From the NCBI RefSeq assembly GCF_000979455.1, contig NZ_JJOY01000005.1, positions 243,835 through 307,834 of the forward strand: 64,000 nucleotides of DNA, read 5' to 3'. The notes beneath the pieces were generated by a model. It had not been told where the DNA came from, did no database searches, and saw only the letters and a program-made list of their open reading frames with translations. The stretch comes from Methanosarcina sp. 2.H.T.1A.6 (lineage in GTDB: Archaea > Halobacteriota > Methanosarcinia > Methanosarcinales > Methanosarcinaceae). Made by a program: the position numbers and the translations under genes. Shown here one piece after another: positions 10,066 through 18,545 of this stretch. The first letter of the stretch is position 1. Every line of letters starts with the position of its first letter.

Positions 10066-11358
10066 TTATTTTTCCGAGATCTCCTCTATTTTTGCCCCAA
10101 GGTTGCGCATATCTTTAAAGAAATCAGGGTAAGAGATAGAAACGGACTCAGTAGTGTCAATAGTTGTGTTTCCTGCGATCATACCTGCCATTGCAAGTGC
10201 CATAACAATCCTGTGGTCATCCCAGCCGTGGACTGCTGCTCCATGCAGAGATCCCCCGGTAATTGTCAGGCTGTCTTTTTCTTCTTTAAGCCGGACTCCC
10301 AGTTTCGGAAGTTCAATTGCAAGGGCGCGGAGCCTATCGGTTTCCTTATACCGTACATGTTCGGCGTTTTCAATCCGGCTAGTTCCAACAGCGACAGAGG
10401 CCAGGACGGCAACAGTTGGCACAAGGTCCGGGGTTGCGCCAGCATCGAAGGTGATGGCTTTGAGGGGCTTTCCTCCCCTGACCGTAACCTTTCCGGCTTT
10501 CCTGTCCCAGGTGATGTCTGCTCCCATGCGTTCCAGGGTTTCGACAATTACGAGGTCTCCCTGTTTGGAGGGGAAGAGGTTTTTGACTGTAACTTCGGAT
10601 CCTTCAATCATGGCCGCAGATGCAAGCAGGTAGGAAGCAGAGGAAAAATCGCCTGGAATGGTATACTCTTTGAGATCATATTTCTGTTTTCCAGGGATGA
10701 TGAATCTGGTACCGTTATTATCATCGGTATGGATTTTGACTCCTGCCAGTTCGAGCATTTCCAGGGTCACGTCAACATAGGGCTTTGATTTAAGTTCTCC
10801 GACGATTGAGAGAGTGGTGCTGTTTTTGGCCAGGGGGCAGGCTATAAGGAGTGCGGAGATAAACTGGGAACTGATAGAACCGTCAATTTTCACAATAGCT
10901 CCTCCAAGTTCCCCTTTGACCACAATCGGAGCCCTTTCGTTTCCGCGGGTTGAGAAAGCTTTTACCCCCAGCTTGTTAAGGACCTCGAGAAGGGGTCCAT
11001 TGGGCCTTGTACGAAGGGAAGCATCTCCCGTAAGTACGGTGATTCCTTCAGTGAGGGCTGCAATTGCTGTCATGAAGCGGAGGGTTGTCCCGGAGTTTGC
11101 AGCATCAATTACATCATCCGGAACTTTGGGCTTTCCATTCACACCCTGGATAAGGAGGTCCTCTCCCTCCCGTTTTATGGAAGCTCCGAACATCCTGGAG
11201 GCATGGATGGTAGCGAGGGTGTCAGCTGAGATCAAGGGGCGATGGACGACTGCTTCTTTAGATAGGGCTGCCAGGGTTATTGCCCGGTGAGTATAACTTT
11301 TTGAGGGCGGGGCAAAGACCTCCCCTTTAATCGATGATTTATTGATCGAAACACGCAT
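10066..11358 (-). CDS. aroA: 3-phosphoshikimate 1-carboxyvinyltransferase (EPSP synthase)
   Basis: 430-residue enzyme of the shikimate pathway that transfers the enolpyruvyl group of phosphoenolpyruvate to shikimate 3-phosphate. Family motifs are clear: PPSKSYTHRA near the N-terminus, NSGTTLRFM, LRTRPNGPLL and RYKETDRLRAL, plus the late WDDHRIVMALA segment. Length is normal for the family. The ATG at 11358 starts the conserved MRVSINKSSIKGEVFAPPSKS. It is a single-gene unit with its own terminator, separated from thyA by 114 bases on the same strand. Confidence 0.97.
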   Translation of the reverse strand: MRVSINKSSIKGEVFAPPSKSYTHRAITLAALSKEAVVHRPLISADTLATIHASRMFGASIKREGEDLLIQGVNGKPKVPDDVIDAANSGTTLRFMTAIAALTEGITVLTGDASLRTRPNGPLLEVLNKLGVKAFSTRGNERAPIVVKGELGGAIVKIDGSISSQFISALLIACPLAKNSTTLSIVGELKSKPYVDVTLEMLELAGVKIHTDDNNGTRFIIPGKQKYDLKEYTIPGDFSSASYLLASAAMIEGSEVTVKNLFPSKQGDLVIVETLERMGADITWDRKAGKVTVRGGKPLKAITFDAGATPDLVPTVAVLASVAVGTSRIENAEHVRYKETDRLRALAIELPKLGVRLKEEKDSLTITGGSLHGAAVHGWDDHRIVMALAMAGMIAGNTTIDTTESVSISYPDFFKDMRNLGAKIEEISEK

Positions 11359-11472
11359 TTACAACAGGACTCCGGGTTTTTCTTCTGTTTATTCTATATT
11401 GTTTATTCTATTATCTACATGGAATACTTACTCTGATCAGGTTTTTCTATCTCAATTCGTATAAGTTGAGAT

Positions 11473-12126
11473 TCAGCACACGCCTTTCACGATATTTTCT
11501 ACCATATCCCAGTCGTGGTTGTAAACATGGGCTGAAATGCTGACCGTGGTGATTGTTCCGGGTTCGATTCCTACCCTTTTGGCAACGTATTCAAGGAGGC
11601 TGGAAAGTCCGTAAAGGTTTGCAGGGTAGGCTCCCCCAAAATCGTGGCTCCTGAAGAGAGTTGTCAGATGAACCTTTCCGTCCCTGATCTTGAAGTCGTC
11701 GAGGATCATGCAGGGAACTTCATTGACTTTAGTGTCCACAGGCGGGATCCAGGTGACAGCCGTAGCCCGCCGGGTAGTGGGGCTCTCCTGCAGCTTCTCG
11801 ATTACATATTCGATCTGATCAACTTCTCCATTCCAGTTTCTGAGGCGCTGACCGTAGGTGTACTCAAAGTCCTGTACGTTTTCGCCAGAGATCAGCTGCT
11901 TTGCATACTCTTCAAGCCTTTCTTCATTCCAGGCAGTATCTTCGGGAATTCTGTCCGTATAGGGGTCTTCAATTACTACCATCAAGTCCATGAATTCCCT
12001 GATCTGGCTTCCCCTTTCGTCGGTAATTACCTGTCCGTGGTTCCAGATGATGTTAAGCCCGCGGTACCATGCATCAGAGATATTCTTTGCTCTGATGATC
12101 CTGCCAATCTCAAACTTGTCTTCCAT
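11473..12126 (-). CDS. thyA: Thymidylate synthase, archaeal type
   Basis: 217-residue thymidylate synthase, converting dUMP to dTMP with a methylene-pterin donor. The catalytic cysteine is Cys139 in NEVPCMILDDF, followed by the conserved FRSHDFGGAYPANLYGL stretch that binds dUMP, and YGQRLRNW earlier. It is shorter than bacterial ThyA (about 264 residues), as is usual for archaeal members, which probably use methylene-tetrahydromethanopterin or a related carrier. The start at 12126 is the only good ATG. It stands alone; the nearest upstream gene, htpX, is more than 570 bases away. Confidence 0.93.
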   Translation of the reverse strand: MEDKFEIGRIIRAKNISDAWYRGLNIIWNHGQVITDERGSQIREFMDLMVVIEDPYTDRIPEDTAWNEERLEEYAKQLISGENVQDFEYTYGQRLRNWNGEVDQIEYVIEKLQESPTTRRATAVTWIPPVDTKVNEVPCMILDDFKIRDGKVHLTTLFRSHDFGGAYPANLYGLSSLLEYVAKRVGIEPGTITTVSISAHVYNHDWDMVENIVKGVC

Positions 12127-12516
12127 AGAAAATTCCCCGATCAGGTTAAGATAGGGTGTCGATAATCAACATAATAATTTATTATTGCAAAAATACTTTT
12201 CAGCCTGATTTATTAATCTGACTTTTCGAACGTTTTCTACAAATGGTAAATAAAAACGGTAAATAAGAACCGGTAAATATGCTGTTTTGTCAGGTCCTGT
12301 TTTCTTACCTTTTTGTTAGCACATTCATTATAAACTGATGCTTTTGCTGACTTTCTTTTATTGACTATTTGTCCTTTCTATTTTATCTATCACTCTCTTT
12401 TATAAGTGCTTTTTCTCCTGTGAAGTCTAATGATTCTCTGTGCAATCTGATAACATATAGCATACTAAATTTAAAAAAATACCGGACAAACTTTCAGAGT
12501 GAAAATGAGGCAAGAA

Positions 12517-12547
<31 letters not shown>

Positions 12548-12573
12548 GCGGGGGAACAAAAAACAAAAATGAA

Positions 12574-12613
12574 GAGGTAAAGAGGTAAAGAGGTAAAGGG
12601 GTAAAGAGGTAAA
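12574..12613. repeat. 8-bp tandem repeat GAGGTAAA, five copies
   Basis: Five head-to-tail copies of GAGGTAAA, the fourth reading GGGGTAAA. It lies 27 bases after the AAAT microsatellite. On the plus strand each unit resembles a ribosome binding site, but no gene follows. Confidence 0.95.
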
Positions 12614-12700
12614 GATCTAAAAAGGAAACATGAAAAACAAAAAGATAAATGCAAAAAAATAAAAAATAAAAGTAAAAGTAAAAAAATGTTTAAGAGGGCT

Positions 12701-13561
12701 TTAGAACCTCATGGCCCTCAGGCGATTTACTCGCTCATCGGTTACCGGGTGGGTCCTGAAGAGGGATTGGAGTGCCCCACCTTTGAGTGGGTTTACGATA
12801 AACATATGGGCCGTGGTCTCTTTTGCCTGTACGTCCCTGTTGCTCGGCTGGAAGTGGGAATTTCCGTATTCCAGTTTTTCCAGGGCATTTGCAAGTGCCC
12901 AGGGTTTTTTGCACATCCTGGCGCCTTCGTAATCCGCAGCAAATTCCCTTGAACGGGAGATTGCGAGTTGGATCAGGGTTGCAGCCAGAGGCGCGAGAAC
13001 CGCCATTACGATAAATCCTACAATTCCACCGTTGTCGTCGTCCCTGCTGCCAAAGCCGCCGAAGATTGCAGCCCAACGAGCCCAGGAAGCCAGCATTGTG
13101 ATAACACCGGCAATTGTTGCAGCCACTGCACTTATCAGAGTGTCGCGGTTTTTGACGTGGGCCAGTTCGTGAGCCAGCACCCCTTCGATCTCTTCATTTG
13201 AGAGCAGGTTGAGAATTCCGGTCGTAACCGCCACAGCTGCATGCTGCGGGTTCCTGCCTGTTGCAAACGCATTCGGCATCCCGGACTCAACGATATAAAC
13301 CTTAGGTTTCGGAAGTCCTCCCTTCATTGCAAGGTCGCTCACGATCCTGTGCAGGTTCGGGGACTCCGCCGGAGTAACCTCCTTTGCCCTGTACATTTTA
13401 AGCACGATCGTATCGCTGTACCAGTAACTCCCAAAGTTCATGATGACCGCAAACAAGAATGCGATTATCATTCCGCCCGTCCCACCGAAGTAGTTTCCGA
13501 TAAGGACCAGAAGCCCTGTAAGGGAAGCGAGCAGAATTGTGGTTTTAAACATATTCTTCAT
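12701..13561 (-). CDS. htpX: Membrane zinc metalloprotease HtpX
   Basis: 286-residue integral membrane protease of the M48 family, involved in quality control of membrane proteins. The zinc-binding HELAH motif is at residues 131-135, with a further glutamate expected in the [11 protein letters not shown] segment. Two hydrophobic segments near the N-terminus (about residues 7-45) and two in the middle (about 140-190, including [21 protein letters not shown]) match the four-helix layout. Length is normal. The start ATG is at 13561 (MKNMFKTT). A short hairpin lies in the upstream leader at 13582-13599. Confidence 0.94.
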   Translation of the reverse strand: MKNMFKTTILLASLTGLLVLIGNYFGGTGGMIIAFLFAVIMNFGSYWYSDTIVLKMYRAKEVTPAESPNLHRIVSDLAMKGGLPKPKVYIVESGMPNAFATGRNPQHAAVAVTTGILNLLSNEEIEGVLAHELAHVKNRDTLISAVAATIAGVITMLASWARWAAIFGGFGSRDDDNGGIVGFIVMAVLAPLAATLIQLAISRSREFAADYEGARMCKKPWALANALEKLEYGNSHFQPSNRDVQAKETTAHMFIVNPLKGGALQSLFRTHPVTDERVNRLRAMRF

Positions 13562-14156
13562 GACTACTCACACGACATCCTCCCAGGCTAACGTCTGGGT
13601 TTTCAGTCTTTTGATTCCTATTTCTTGATTTATTTTGTAAGTTTAATCGATAGAATCAATGGTATATACTCTGATTGCATATATATATTTTTTATCTTCA
13701 ATATGGCTAATTATCCTTTTTGTGACGTTTTTCGTCTCGTGGTTATCTAAAAATGCTCTTAAATTCTATAAAATAGAATGTTTATTCCCCAAATCGGAAG
13801 TTCTATTTTTATACAAAATGTCTTATCCTGCCTTCTGCTGCAATCTCCAGATTTTAAATTCTCAACAGCCTTTAAAATATCTGTTTGGGGATATTTCTAG
13901 TTAATATGTTTTTGGACGTCAGTTTTAGTTTGATTTCAAACTATTATATTGGGACATCAAGTATATATTTTTTATTGAAAGAAATTTTTAATAAATTAGT
14001 TTCAATGAAAATGAATGATGCTTAGATTTTGCCAGTAAGTGTAAGCTGTAAGCAAGATTGATAATCTGAAATTAGCATTAAATTACTCAAGATATGGACT
14101 AATTCTTTTCAGAATTTTTAGTGAATTTTTCTATGGTTTACTATTTTTTTTCTATG
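13562..14156. other. Intergenic region upstream of htpX
   Basis: Contains a hairpin (CCCAGGC 13582-13588 with GTCTGGG 13593-13599, loop TAAC) in the probable htpX leader. The rest is AT-rich. A hydrophobic 81-codon frame at 13659-13904 has no ribosome binding site and looks accidental. Confidence 0.55.
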
Positions 14157-14750
14157 TCATTCCCCAATTTCATATTCTATTCTTACAAGCCCACTCTCAT
14201 ACCTCTCCGTATCAATCATCCTGAGCCTGACCTCCTTTCCAATCCGGTCAAAAAGCGGTATCCCACTCCCAAGAATAATCGGAACAATAAAAACAATTAT
14301 ATCCTGCGCAAGACCTTCTTCGATAAATATCTTGATAAGTTGCGAACCGCCCACGAGCCAGATATCCTCATCAGTATTTTCCTTCAGCCTGCGCACAAAT
14401 TCCCCGACGTCCCCGGAAACAAATTCTACGTTTTTCTCTCGGCGCAGGGGTTCTTTTTGTCTGGTAAAAACATATGTTTTCTCCTCCCCGTAAGGCCAGT
14501 CTCCGAAGCCCAGGACCTATTCATAGGTTTTTCTGCCCATAAGGACTGTGCCAATTGATGCGTAAAACTCGGAATAGCCGTAGTCGGTTTTGGAACTGTT
14601 TCCGTATTCTGTTAACCAGTCGATGCTTCCGTCTTGTAAGGCGATAAAACCGTCGAGGCTACAGGCGATGTAGAGTTTTATTCTGGGTGTATCTCCCTCC
14701 TCCCTGAAACGAATTAATGGTTCAACAATTGGTATTGAACCTCTTAACAT
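14157..14750 (-). CDS. Dihydrofolate reductase-like (RibD C-terminal family) protein with one internal TAG codon
   Basis: Read through, the frame encodes 197 residues that match the RibD-C/DHFR-like reductase family. The N-terminal half has IKLYIACSLDGFIA, ending ASIGTVLMGRKTYE. The frame is then broken by one TAG (14517-14519) and continues as VLGFGDWPYGEEKTYVFT to the C-terminal DIWLVGGSQLIKIFIE and VPIILGSGIPLF segments. Both halves are in the same frame with no other stop. Relatives usually carry glutamine here, and CAG to TAG is one change. So this is either a nonsense mutant or a gene read with pyrrolysine, which Methanosarcina inserts at TAG. The true start may lie downstream of 14750, near IKLY, because two inverted repeats sit at the current 5' end. 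Confidence 0.7.
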
Positions 14751-14760
14751 AAGCGTTAAG
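14720..14760. promoter_or_regulatory. Two adjacent inverted repeats between divergent genes
   Basis: GTTCAA (14720-14725) and TTGAAC (14735-14740) form one perfect dyad with a 9-base spacer. CTTAAC (14743-14748) and GTTAAG (14755-14760) form a second with a 6-base spacer. They lie between the reductase-like gene and the divergent gene at 14858, just before a TATA box (AATTTATATAG, about 14776-14786). They look like operator sites. Confidence 0.45.
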
Positions 14761-14857
14761 ATCTCTCTGTTAAAATTTATATAGTAGCAAGTTATTTTGT
14801 ATCATTAATATACTATCCTTTCTTTTCTCTAGTTTTTGTGAGTTGGATTGGGTTAAG

Positions 14858-15667
14858 ATGGATACAGTTCTAAAATCAAAAAAACTTGTAAAACATGAAT
14901 CAGGTAAAGAATACCTCGCGACCATTCAGTATATACCTTCTTCAAATACCCATATTATCACTCATAAAGGAGACTTTAAAAAAGGCTTTTTTCTCAAAGA
15001 CTTTGCTCTTGATTTTATCAAACTCTTTGGTAAACCTTTTATTTCTTCTGTCGCGGAAATTCCTGTTTTTATATTGATAATAACTTGGTTGCTATTGTTT
15101 TTTGTTTTAATATTAATATATCAAATCTCTAAATGGGAATTTTTTTTAATTATTCAACTTTTTATTCTTTTACTTGCAATCAAATTGAAGTTTCAGTTCT
15201 CTTATATCTTGGAGTATTACAGAGATGCTAAATGCAATAAATGTGGAAAAGAATTTATTTGCCGTGAAATCGAAAAACCGGATTTTAAGGAAATAAGTAC
15301 ACCTGAATACTACAGGATAGAGGCAACTCGATACTGGCGTTGTAAATCCTGTGGATATACAAATATTCGAATAAATTATGAAAGATTCTATACGAAAAAA
15401 GGTAAACCAATGAAACTTTCTTCCCTTGCAAAAATTTCCTGCAAAAGATGCGGTAAGACTGGTGCATATATTGAGTCTAAAAAGCCGGATATTATAAGGT
15501 CAGAAAGTCGGGGTCGCGAAGAGCTTGTGAAAAGAAGTTATTATAGGTGTAAATTTTGTAGGATTGAAGATATTAAAGGAGTCGAATATATAAGTTATCC
15601 TTATGATGACAGTCCTGGACTTTCTTTTTTTATGTACGATGTTACTTATGAAGATTACCCCGATTGA
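14858..15667 (+). CDS. Hypothetical membrane protein with two zinc-ribbon modules
   Basis: 269 residues from ATG 14858; a TTG five codons earlier is in frame but less likely. I recognise no family. An N-terminal soluble part of about 55 residues is followed by two strongly hydrophobic segments (about residues 62-115). After these come two similar cysteine modules: CNKCGKEF with CKSCGY about 40 residues on, and CKRCGKTG with CKFCRI about 40 residues on. This looks like an internal duplication of a zinc ribbon, each half about 65 residues. A TATA box near 14776-14786 fits its promoter. Codon use is AT-rich compared with nearby housekeeping genes, which may mean recent transfer or low expression. 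Confidence 0.7.
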   Translation: MDTVLKSKKLVKHESGKEYLATIQYIPSSNTHIITHKGDFKKGFFLKDFALDFIKLFGKPFISSVAEIPVFILIITWLLLFFVLILIYQISKWEFFLIIQLFILLLAIKLKFQFSYILEYYRDAKCNKCGKEFICREIEKPDFKEISTPEYYRIEATRYWRCKSCGYTNIRINYERFYTKKGKPMKLSSLAKISCKRCGKTGAYIESKKPDIIRSESRGREELVKRSYYRCKFCRIEDIKGVEYISYPYDDSPGLSFFMYDVTYEDYPD

Positions 15668-15761
15668 AAGCTTCCTGTGTTTCCTTATCAAAAAAGAATA
15701 AATCTTTGATTGTTAAATCCTCATAGACTTAATCTGATTATTAATAAATTACTGGTTCAGA

Positions 15762-15779
15762 CCGTTCGCAAGCGAACGG
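15762..15779. repeat. Perfect palindrome CCGTTCGC-AA-GCGAACGG
   Basis: 8-bp arms separated by two bases, GC-rich in an AT-rich stretch. There is no T-run on either side long enough for a terminator. Confidence 0.85.
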
Positions 15780-15887
15780 GATAGGACAGATGGAGTAAGC
15801 TATTCAGGCAACCCGGGCGAAGTTTTTGCTATTATTTTCTTCTCGCCTTTTTGGATTAAGCTGGGGTACACAGTTTTTCTCTCATAG

Positions 15888-15941
15888 TGGTCTCCTATAG
15901 AAGACCAGAATAAAGTAAAATTGGTCTCTTATACAAGACCG
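15888..15941. promoter_or_regulatory. Twin palindromic sites upstream of the gene at 16005
   Basis: Two copies of an 18-bp imperfect palindrome, GGTCTC-CTATAG-AAGACC (15889-15906) and GGTCTC-TTATAC-AAGACC (15923-15940). They are spaced 34 bp apart, about three helical turns. Each has GGTCT and AGACC arms around a TATA core. The spacing and position just before a TATA box suggest paired operator sites. Confidence 0.5.
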
Positions 15942-16004
15942 TTTTCCAGCAAAACTCCATTAAACCCAAACCTTTATACCTTTTCCTTCCCCAAAAACTT
16001 CTCC

Positions 16005-16526
16005 ATGTCTTCTTCAGGCATCCCACTTCCCCTCAAAACAGAGCACTCTACCAGAGACCGTCTTTACTGGAACTTCTTCAATATGATCCCCTTCCTGATC
16101 GGTTCAATTGCAATTGCCAGGGACTCGATCAAATGGGTTGCCGTTTACATAGGAATAGCTCTCTTTTTCTTTCTGGTAATCGAATTCCGCTTTGCCTGTA
16201 CCCATTGCCTTTACTACATAAGGAGCAAGGGCTGCGTAAAATGTATGATGCTTTATGGGGTGCCAAAACTTTTTAAAGCCCGTCCCGGCCCTCACAGCCC
16301 TTTTGAAAAAGCAGTGACGGTTCTCGGAGCCCTGCCTATGTTTCTTTTTCCGGTTTATTGGCTGGTCAGGGACCCCCTGTTGATGGGAGGATATGTTGTT
16401 TCCTGGGCGTTGTTTTTCTTGACCGCAAGGCGGTATGAGTGCATCCGCTGCATTAACTTCGAGTGCCCCATGAATCGGGTGTCAGTTGAAGTGAGGAAAG
16501 AGTTTGAAGGAAAAATAGAGAGTTGA
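16005..16526 (+). CDS. Hypothetical membrane protein with cysteine clusters
   Basis: 173 residues from ATG 16005. This start is chosen because a TATA box (15972-15980) lies about 28 bases upstream, which would make the mRNA leaderless; a TTG at 15921 lies inside the palindromes. Two hydrophobic hairpins (about residues 23-58 and 105-137) are each followed by a cysteine-rich loop: CTHCLYYIRSKGCVKC and CIRCINFECPMN. This symmetry suggests two membrane-bound metal sites on the same face. I do not recognise the family. Confidence 0.75.
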   Translation: MSSSGIPLPLKTEHSTRDRLYWNFFNMIPFLIGSIAIARDSIKWVAVYIGIALFFFLVIEFRFACTHCLYYIRSKGCVKCMMLYGVPKLFKARPGPHSPFEKAVTVLGALPMFLFPVYWLVRDPLLMGGYVVSWALFFLTARRYECIRCINFECPMNRVSVEVRKEFEGKIES

Positions 16527-16739
16527 ATGACACCAGGAGGAATCAGGCCGCTATTTTCCTGTCTATATACTCTGAAAATATACTCTGAAATTATACCTGA
16601 TATTATAATCTGAAAACTCACGCACAATCGATTGATACTGCATATTTGCTGAAAAACCATCAGTCTGCCGTAAAAACGCAGGAACTTTCTAAAAAACATA
16701 CTCGGGAGCGTTTTCCATTTTCTTACGTATTGGAATATG

Positions 16740-16770
16740 TTTTTATACCATTATGTTTATCCGAACATAA
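16740..16770 (+). promoter_or_regulatory. Promoter and operator-like dyad of the ABC/radical-SAM operon
   Basis: A TATA box (TTTTTATACC, about 16740-16749) is followed directly by a perfect inverted repeat: TTATGTT (16751-16757), 6-base spacer, AACATAA (16764-16770). The 20-bp dyad covers the expected zone just downstream of TATA, where a bound repressor would block initiation. Its size and shape resemble sites of metal-responsive repressors such as the DtxR family, but the sequence does not identify the regulator. Confidence 0.55.
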
Positions 16771-16803
16771 CGATTAAACCATCAAAAGTCTGTAGGGTTT
16801 TCT

Positions 16804-17922
16804 ATGCGTGGAAAAATAGGTACAATATTGATACTTTCTCTGCTGGTTCTAACTGTTGCGTCCTGCGGATGTGCAGAAAATACAGGCCAGCAGGTTGTTC
16901 CGAACTCAAGCACTGAACTTCTAAACTCCGGTACCGTGCAGATCACCGACATGCTGGGCAGGCAGCTGACTGTGCCGGGGGAAATGTCCTCGGTAGTAGC
17001 CACTTCTCCGCCGTCGACTATTCTCGTGTACATGCTTGCGCCGGACAAACTCGCAGGCTGGAATTTCAAAAATAATTTTACCCAAACTTTCATGGATGAA
17101 AATTACACAAAGCTGCCCGTAATAGGGGGCTGGTTCGGGACCCAGACCGGGAACTATGAAACCATAATCAATATGGATCCTGACATTGTAATTGAAGGGT
17201 ACACCACGGATGGAGAAATCAATGAAGCCATAGAACGCAGGCAGGAAAGTTTCGGCAGCATTCCGGTGGTTGCTGTTGATGATTCCATTATCTTCGTGAC
17301 ACAGTCTGATCCTACAATAGAATACGTGGGTAAACTGCTTGACTGTGAAGCCCAGGCTGAAAAACTGATTGAGTTCCGCAGTTCAGTCCTCAATGAAATC
17401 AACAGCACTGTAAAAGACATTCCCGAAGATGAAAAAGTAAGTGTTTACTACGCCGAAGGCCCAAAAGGACTGATGACCGATCCTTCAGGTTCTCAGCACT
17501 CCCAGGTAATTGATATCTGCGGCGGTAGCAATGTTGCAGACTGTCCTCTTACTCCAGGAAGCGGCATGACGCAGGTTTCAATAGAGCAGGTCATGGGCTG
17601 GGACCCTGAAGTAATTATCACATCAAATCCGCAGTTCTACGCAGCCGTATATTCTGACTCTCTCTGGACAGGTGTGGATGCTGTTCAGAACAGGCGGGTA
17701 TATCTCGCTCCTCAGAACCCATTTTGCTGGATTGACAGGCCTCAGGGTCCTCACCTTATCCTCGGAACTGCCTGGACTGCAAAAATGCTGTATCCGGACC
17801 TTTTCACAGATATGGACCTCCCTCAGTTGACCCGTGAGTTCTACTCGGAATTCTTCCACTATGATCTCACAGACAACGAGCTGGAAACGCTACTTAATCC
17901 TGAAGTAGAGGCTGAGAAGTGA
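16804..17922 (+). CDS. ABC transporter substrate-binding lipoprotein, metal-chelate/corrinoid type
   Basis: 372-residue extracellular binding protein of the class that serves siderophore, heme and vitamin B12 importers. The N-terminal signal (MRGKIGTILILSLLVLTVASCGC) ends in a lipobox-like cysteine. The mature part starts with ITDMLGRQLTVPGEMSSVV, typical of this class. It continues with a two-lobed fold: GGWFGTQTGNYETIINMDPDIVIEG in the first lobe and ISIEQVMGWDPEVIITSNP-like sequence in the second. It ends with the usual WTAKMLYPDLF and EFYSEFFHYDL segments. It is first in an operon with overlapping genes for a methyltransferase, a radical-SAM enzyme, a permease and an ATPase. The ligand is unknown. 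Confidence 0.9.
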   Translation: MRGKIGTILILSLLVLTVASCGCAENTGQQVVPNSSTELLNSGTVQITDMLGRQLTVPGEMSSVVATSPPSTILVYMLAPDKLAGWNFKNNFTQTFMDENYTKLPVIGGWFGTQTGNYETIINMDPDIVIEGYTTDGEINEAIERRQESFGSIPVVAVDDSIIFVTQSDPTIEYVGKLLDCEAQAEKLIEFRSSVLNEINSTVKDIPEDEKVSVYYAEGPKGLMTDPSGSQHSQVIDICGGSNVADCPLTPGSGMTQVSIEQVMGWDPEVIITSNPQFYAAVYSDSLWTGVDAVQNRRVYLAPQNPFCWIDRPQGPHLILGTAWTAKMLYPDLFTDMDLPQLTREFYSEFFHYDLTDNELETLLNPEVEAEK

Positions 17923-18542
17923 CCGAGCAGGGCAAATCTCCGGGGTTTCCCTATATTGCCGAGCACATCTTTGCTCCCATCTACCCTGTAATCGCGGCTA
18001 ATATCATCAAAGAAAGCGGGATAAAACAGGGCACATGTCTGGACCTGGGGTGCGGTATCGCGTCCCTGGGAATCGCTGTTGCGGAAATCACGGATATGCA
18101 GGTCTATGGGGTTGATTTTTCAACGGAGATGTGCAGGTTTTCGAAGGATAAAGCTCACCGCCACTGTCTTTCAGGTAAAGTCGTTCCGGTGCAGGCCGAT
18201 GTACACTTGCTCCCCTTCAGGGATAACTGTGCAGACCTCATAGTAAGCCGCGGTTCAGTATTTTTCTGGAAAGACCTCTCTGTGGCCTTCACAGAAATTT
18301 CCCGCATCCTTTCTCCGGGCGGGCAGGCGTGGATAGGGGGAGGTTTTGGTACAAAGGAGTTGAAAGCACAGATTTCTGAAAAAATGGTCGAAATAGACCC
18401 TGACTGGCATATCGCTTCAAAAAAACGTCTTAGTCCGGAAAACCTTCAGGCTATGCAGGAAGCTGGAAGACTGATAGACATTCCCTGCCGTGTAATTCAG
18501 GATGATTCGGGCTTCTGGATGATATTAAGCAAGGGTGGTTAA
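17919..18542 (+). CDS. Class I SAM-dependent methyltransferase in ABC operon
   Basis: 207 residues, starting at GTG 17919, which overlaps the stop of the binding-protein gene in GTGA. The SAM-binding motif I is CLDLGCGIASLGIAVAE (about residues 33-49), motif II-like acid follows in VYGVDFS, and a post-motif ILSPGGQAWIGG is near residue 130. It resembles the small UbiE/Methyltransf_11 group, with no targeting domain, so its substrate is probably a small molecule. Translational coupling to a ligand importer and to the radical-SAM gene 3 bases on suggests it acts on the imported compound or on a cofactor made from it. That role is inference. Confidence 0.85.
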   Translation: MTEQGKSPGFPYIAEHIFAPIYPVIAANIIKESGIKQGTCLDLGCGIASLGIAVAEITDMQVYGVDFSTEMCRFSKDKAHRHCLSGKVVPVQADVHLLPFRDNCADLIVSRGSVFFWKDLSVAFTEISRILSPGGQAWIGGGFGTKELKAQISEKMVEIDPDWHIASKKRLSPENLQAMQEAGRLIDIPCRVIQDDSGFWMILSKGG

Positions 18543-18545
18543 AAT

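Larger units (their letters stand above)
15668..16004. other. Intergenic region with several palindromes
   Basis: No gene. It holds a perfect 8-bp stem with a 2-base loop (15762-15779) and a pair of similar palindromes (15888-15907 and 15922-15941), followed by a TATA box (CTTTATACC, 15972-15980) that serves the gene at 16005. Confidence 0.6.

Noticed and set aside
11557..11575. GGTTCGATTCC-like string resembling a tRNA T-arm
   Set aside because: It lies inside thymidylate synthase, and no acceptor, D or anticodon arms can be formed around it.
13659..13904. 81-codon hydrophobic frame
   Set aside because: Product is what AT-rich DNA gives by chance (Phe, Leu, Ile, Tyr); no ribosome binding site.
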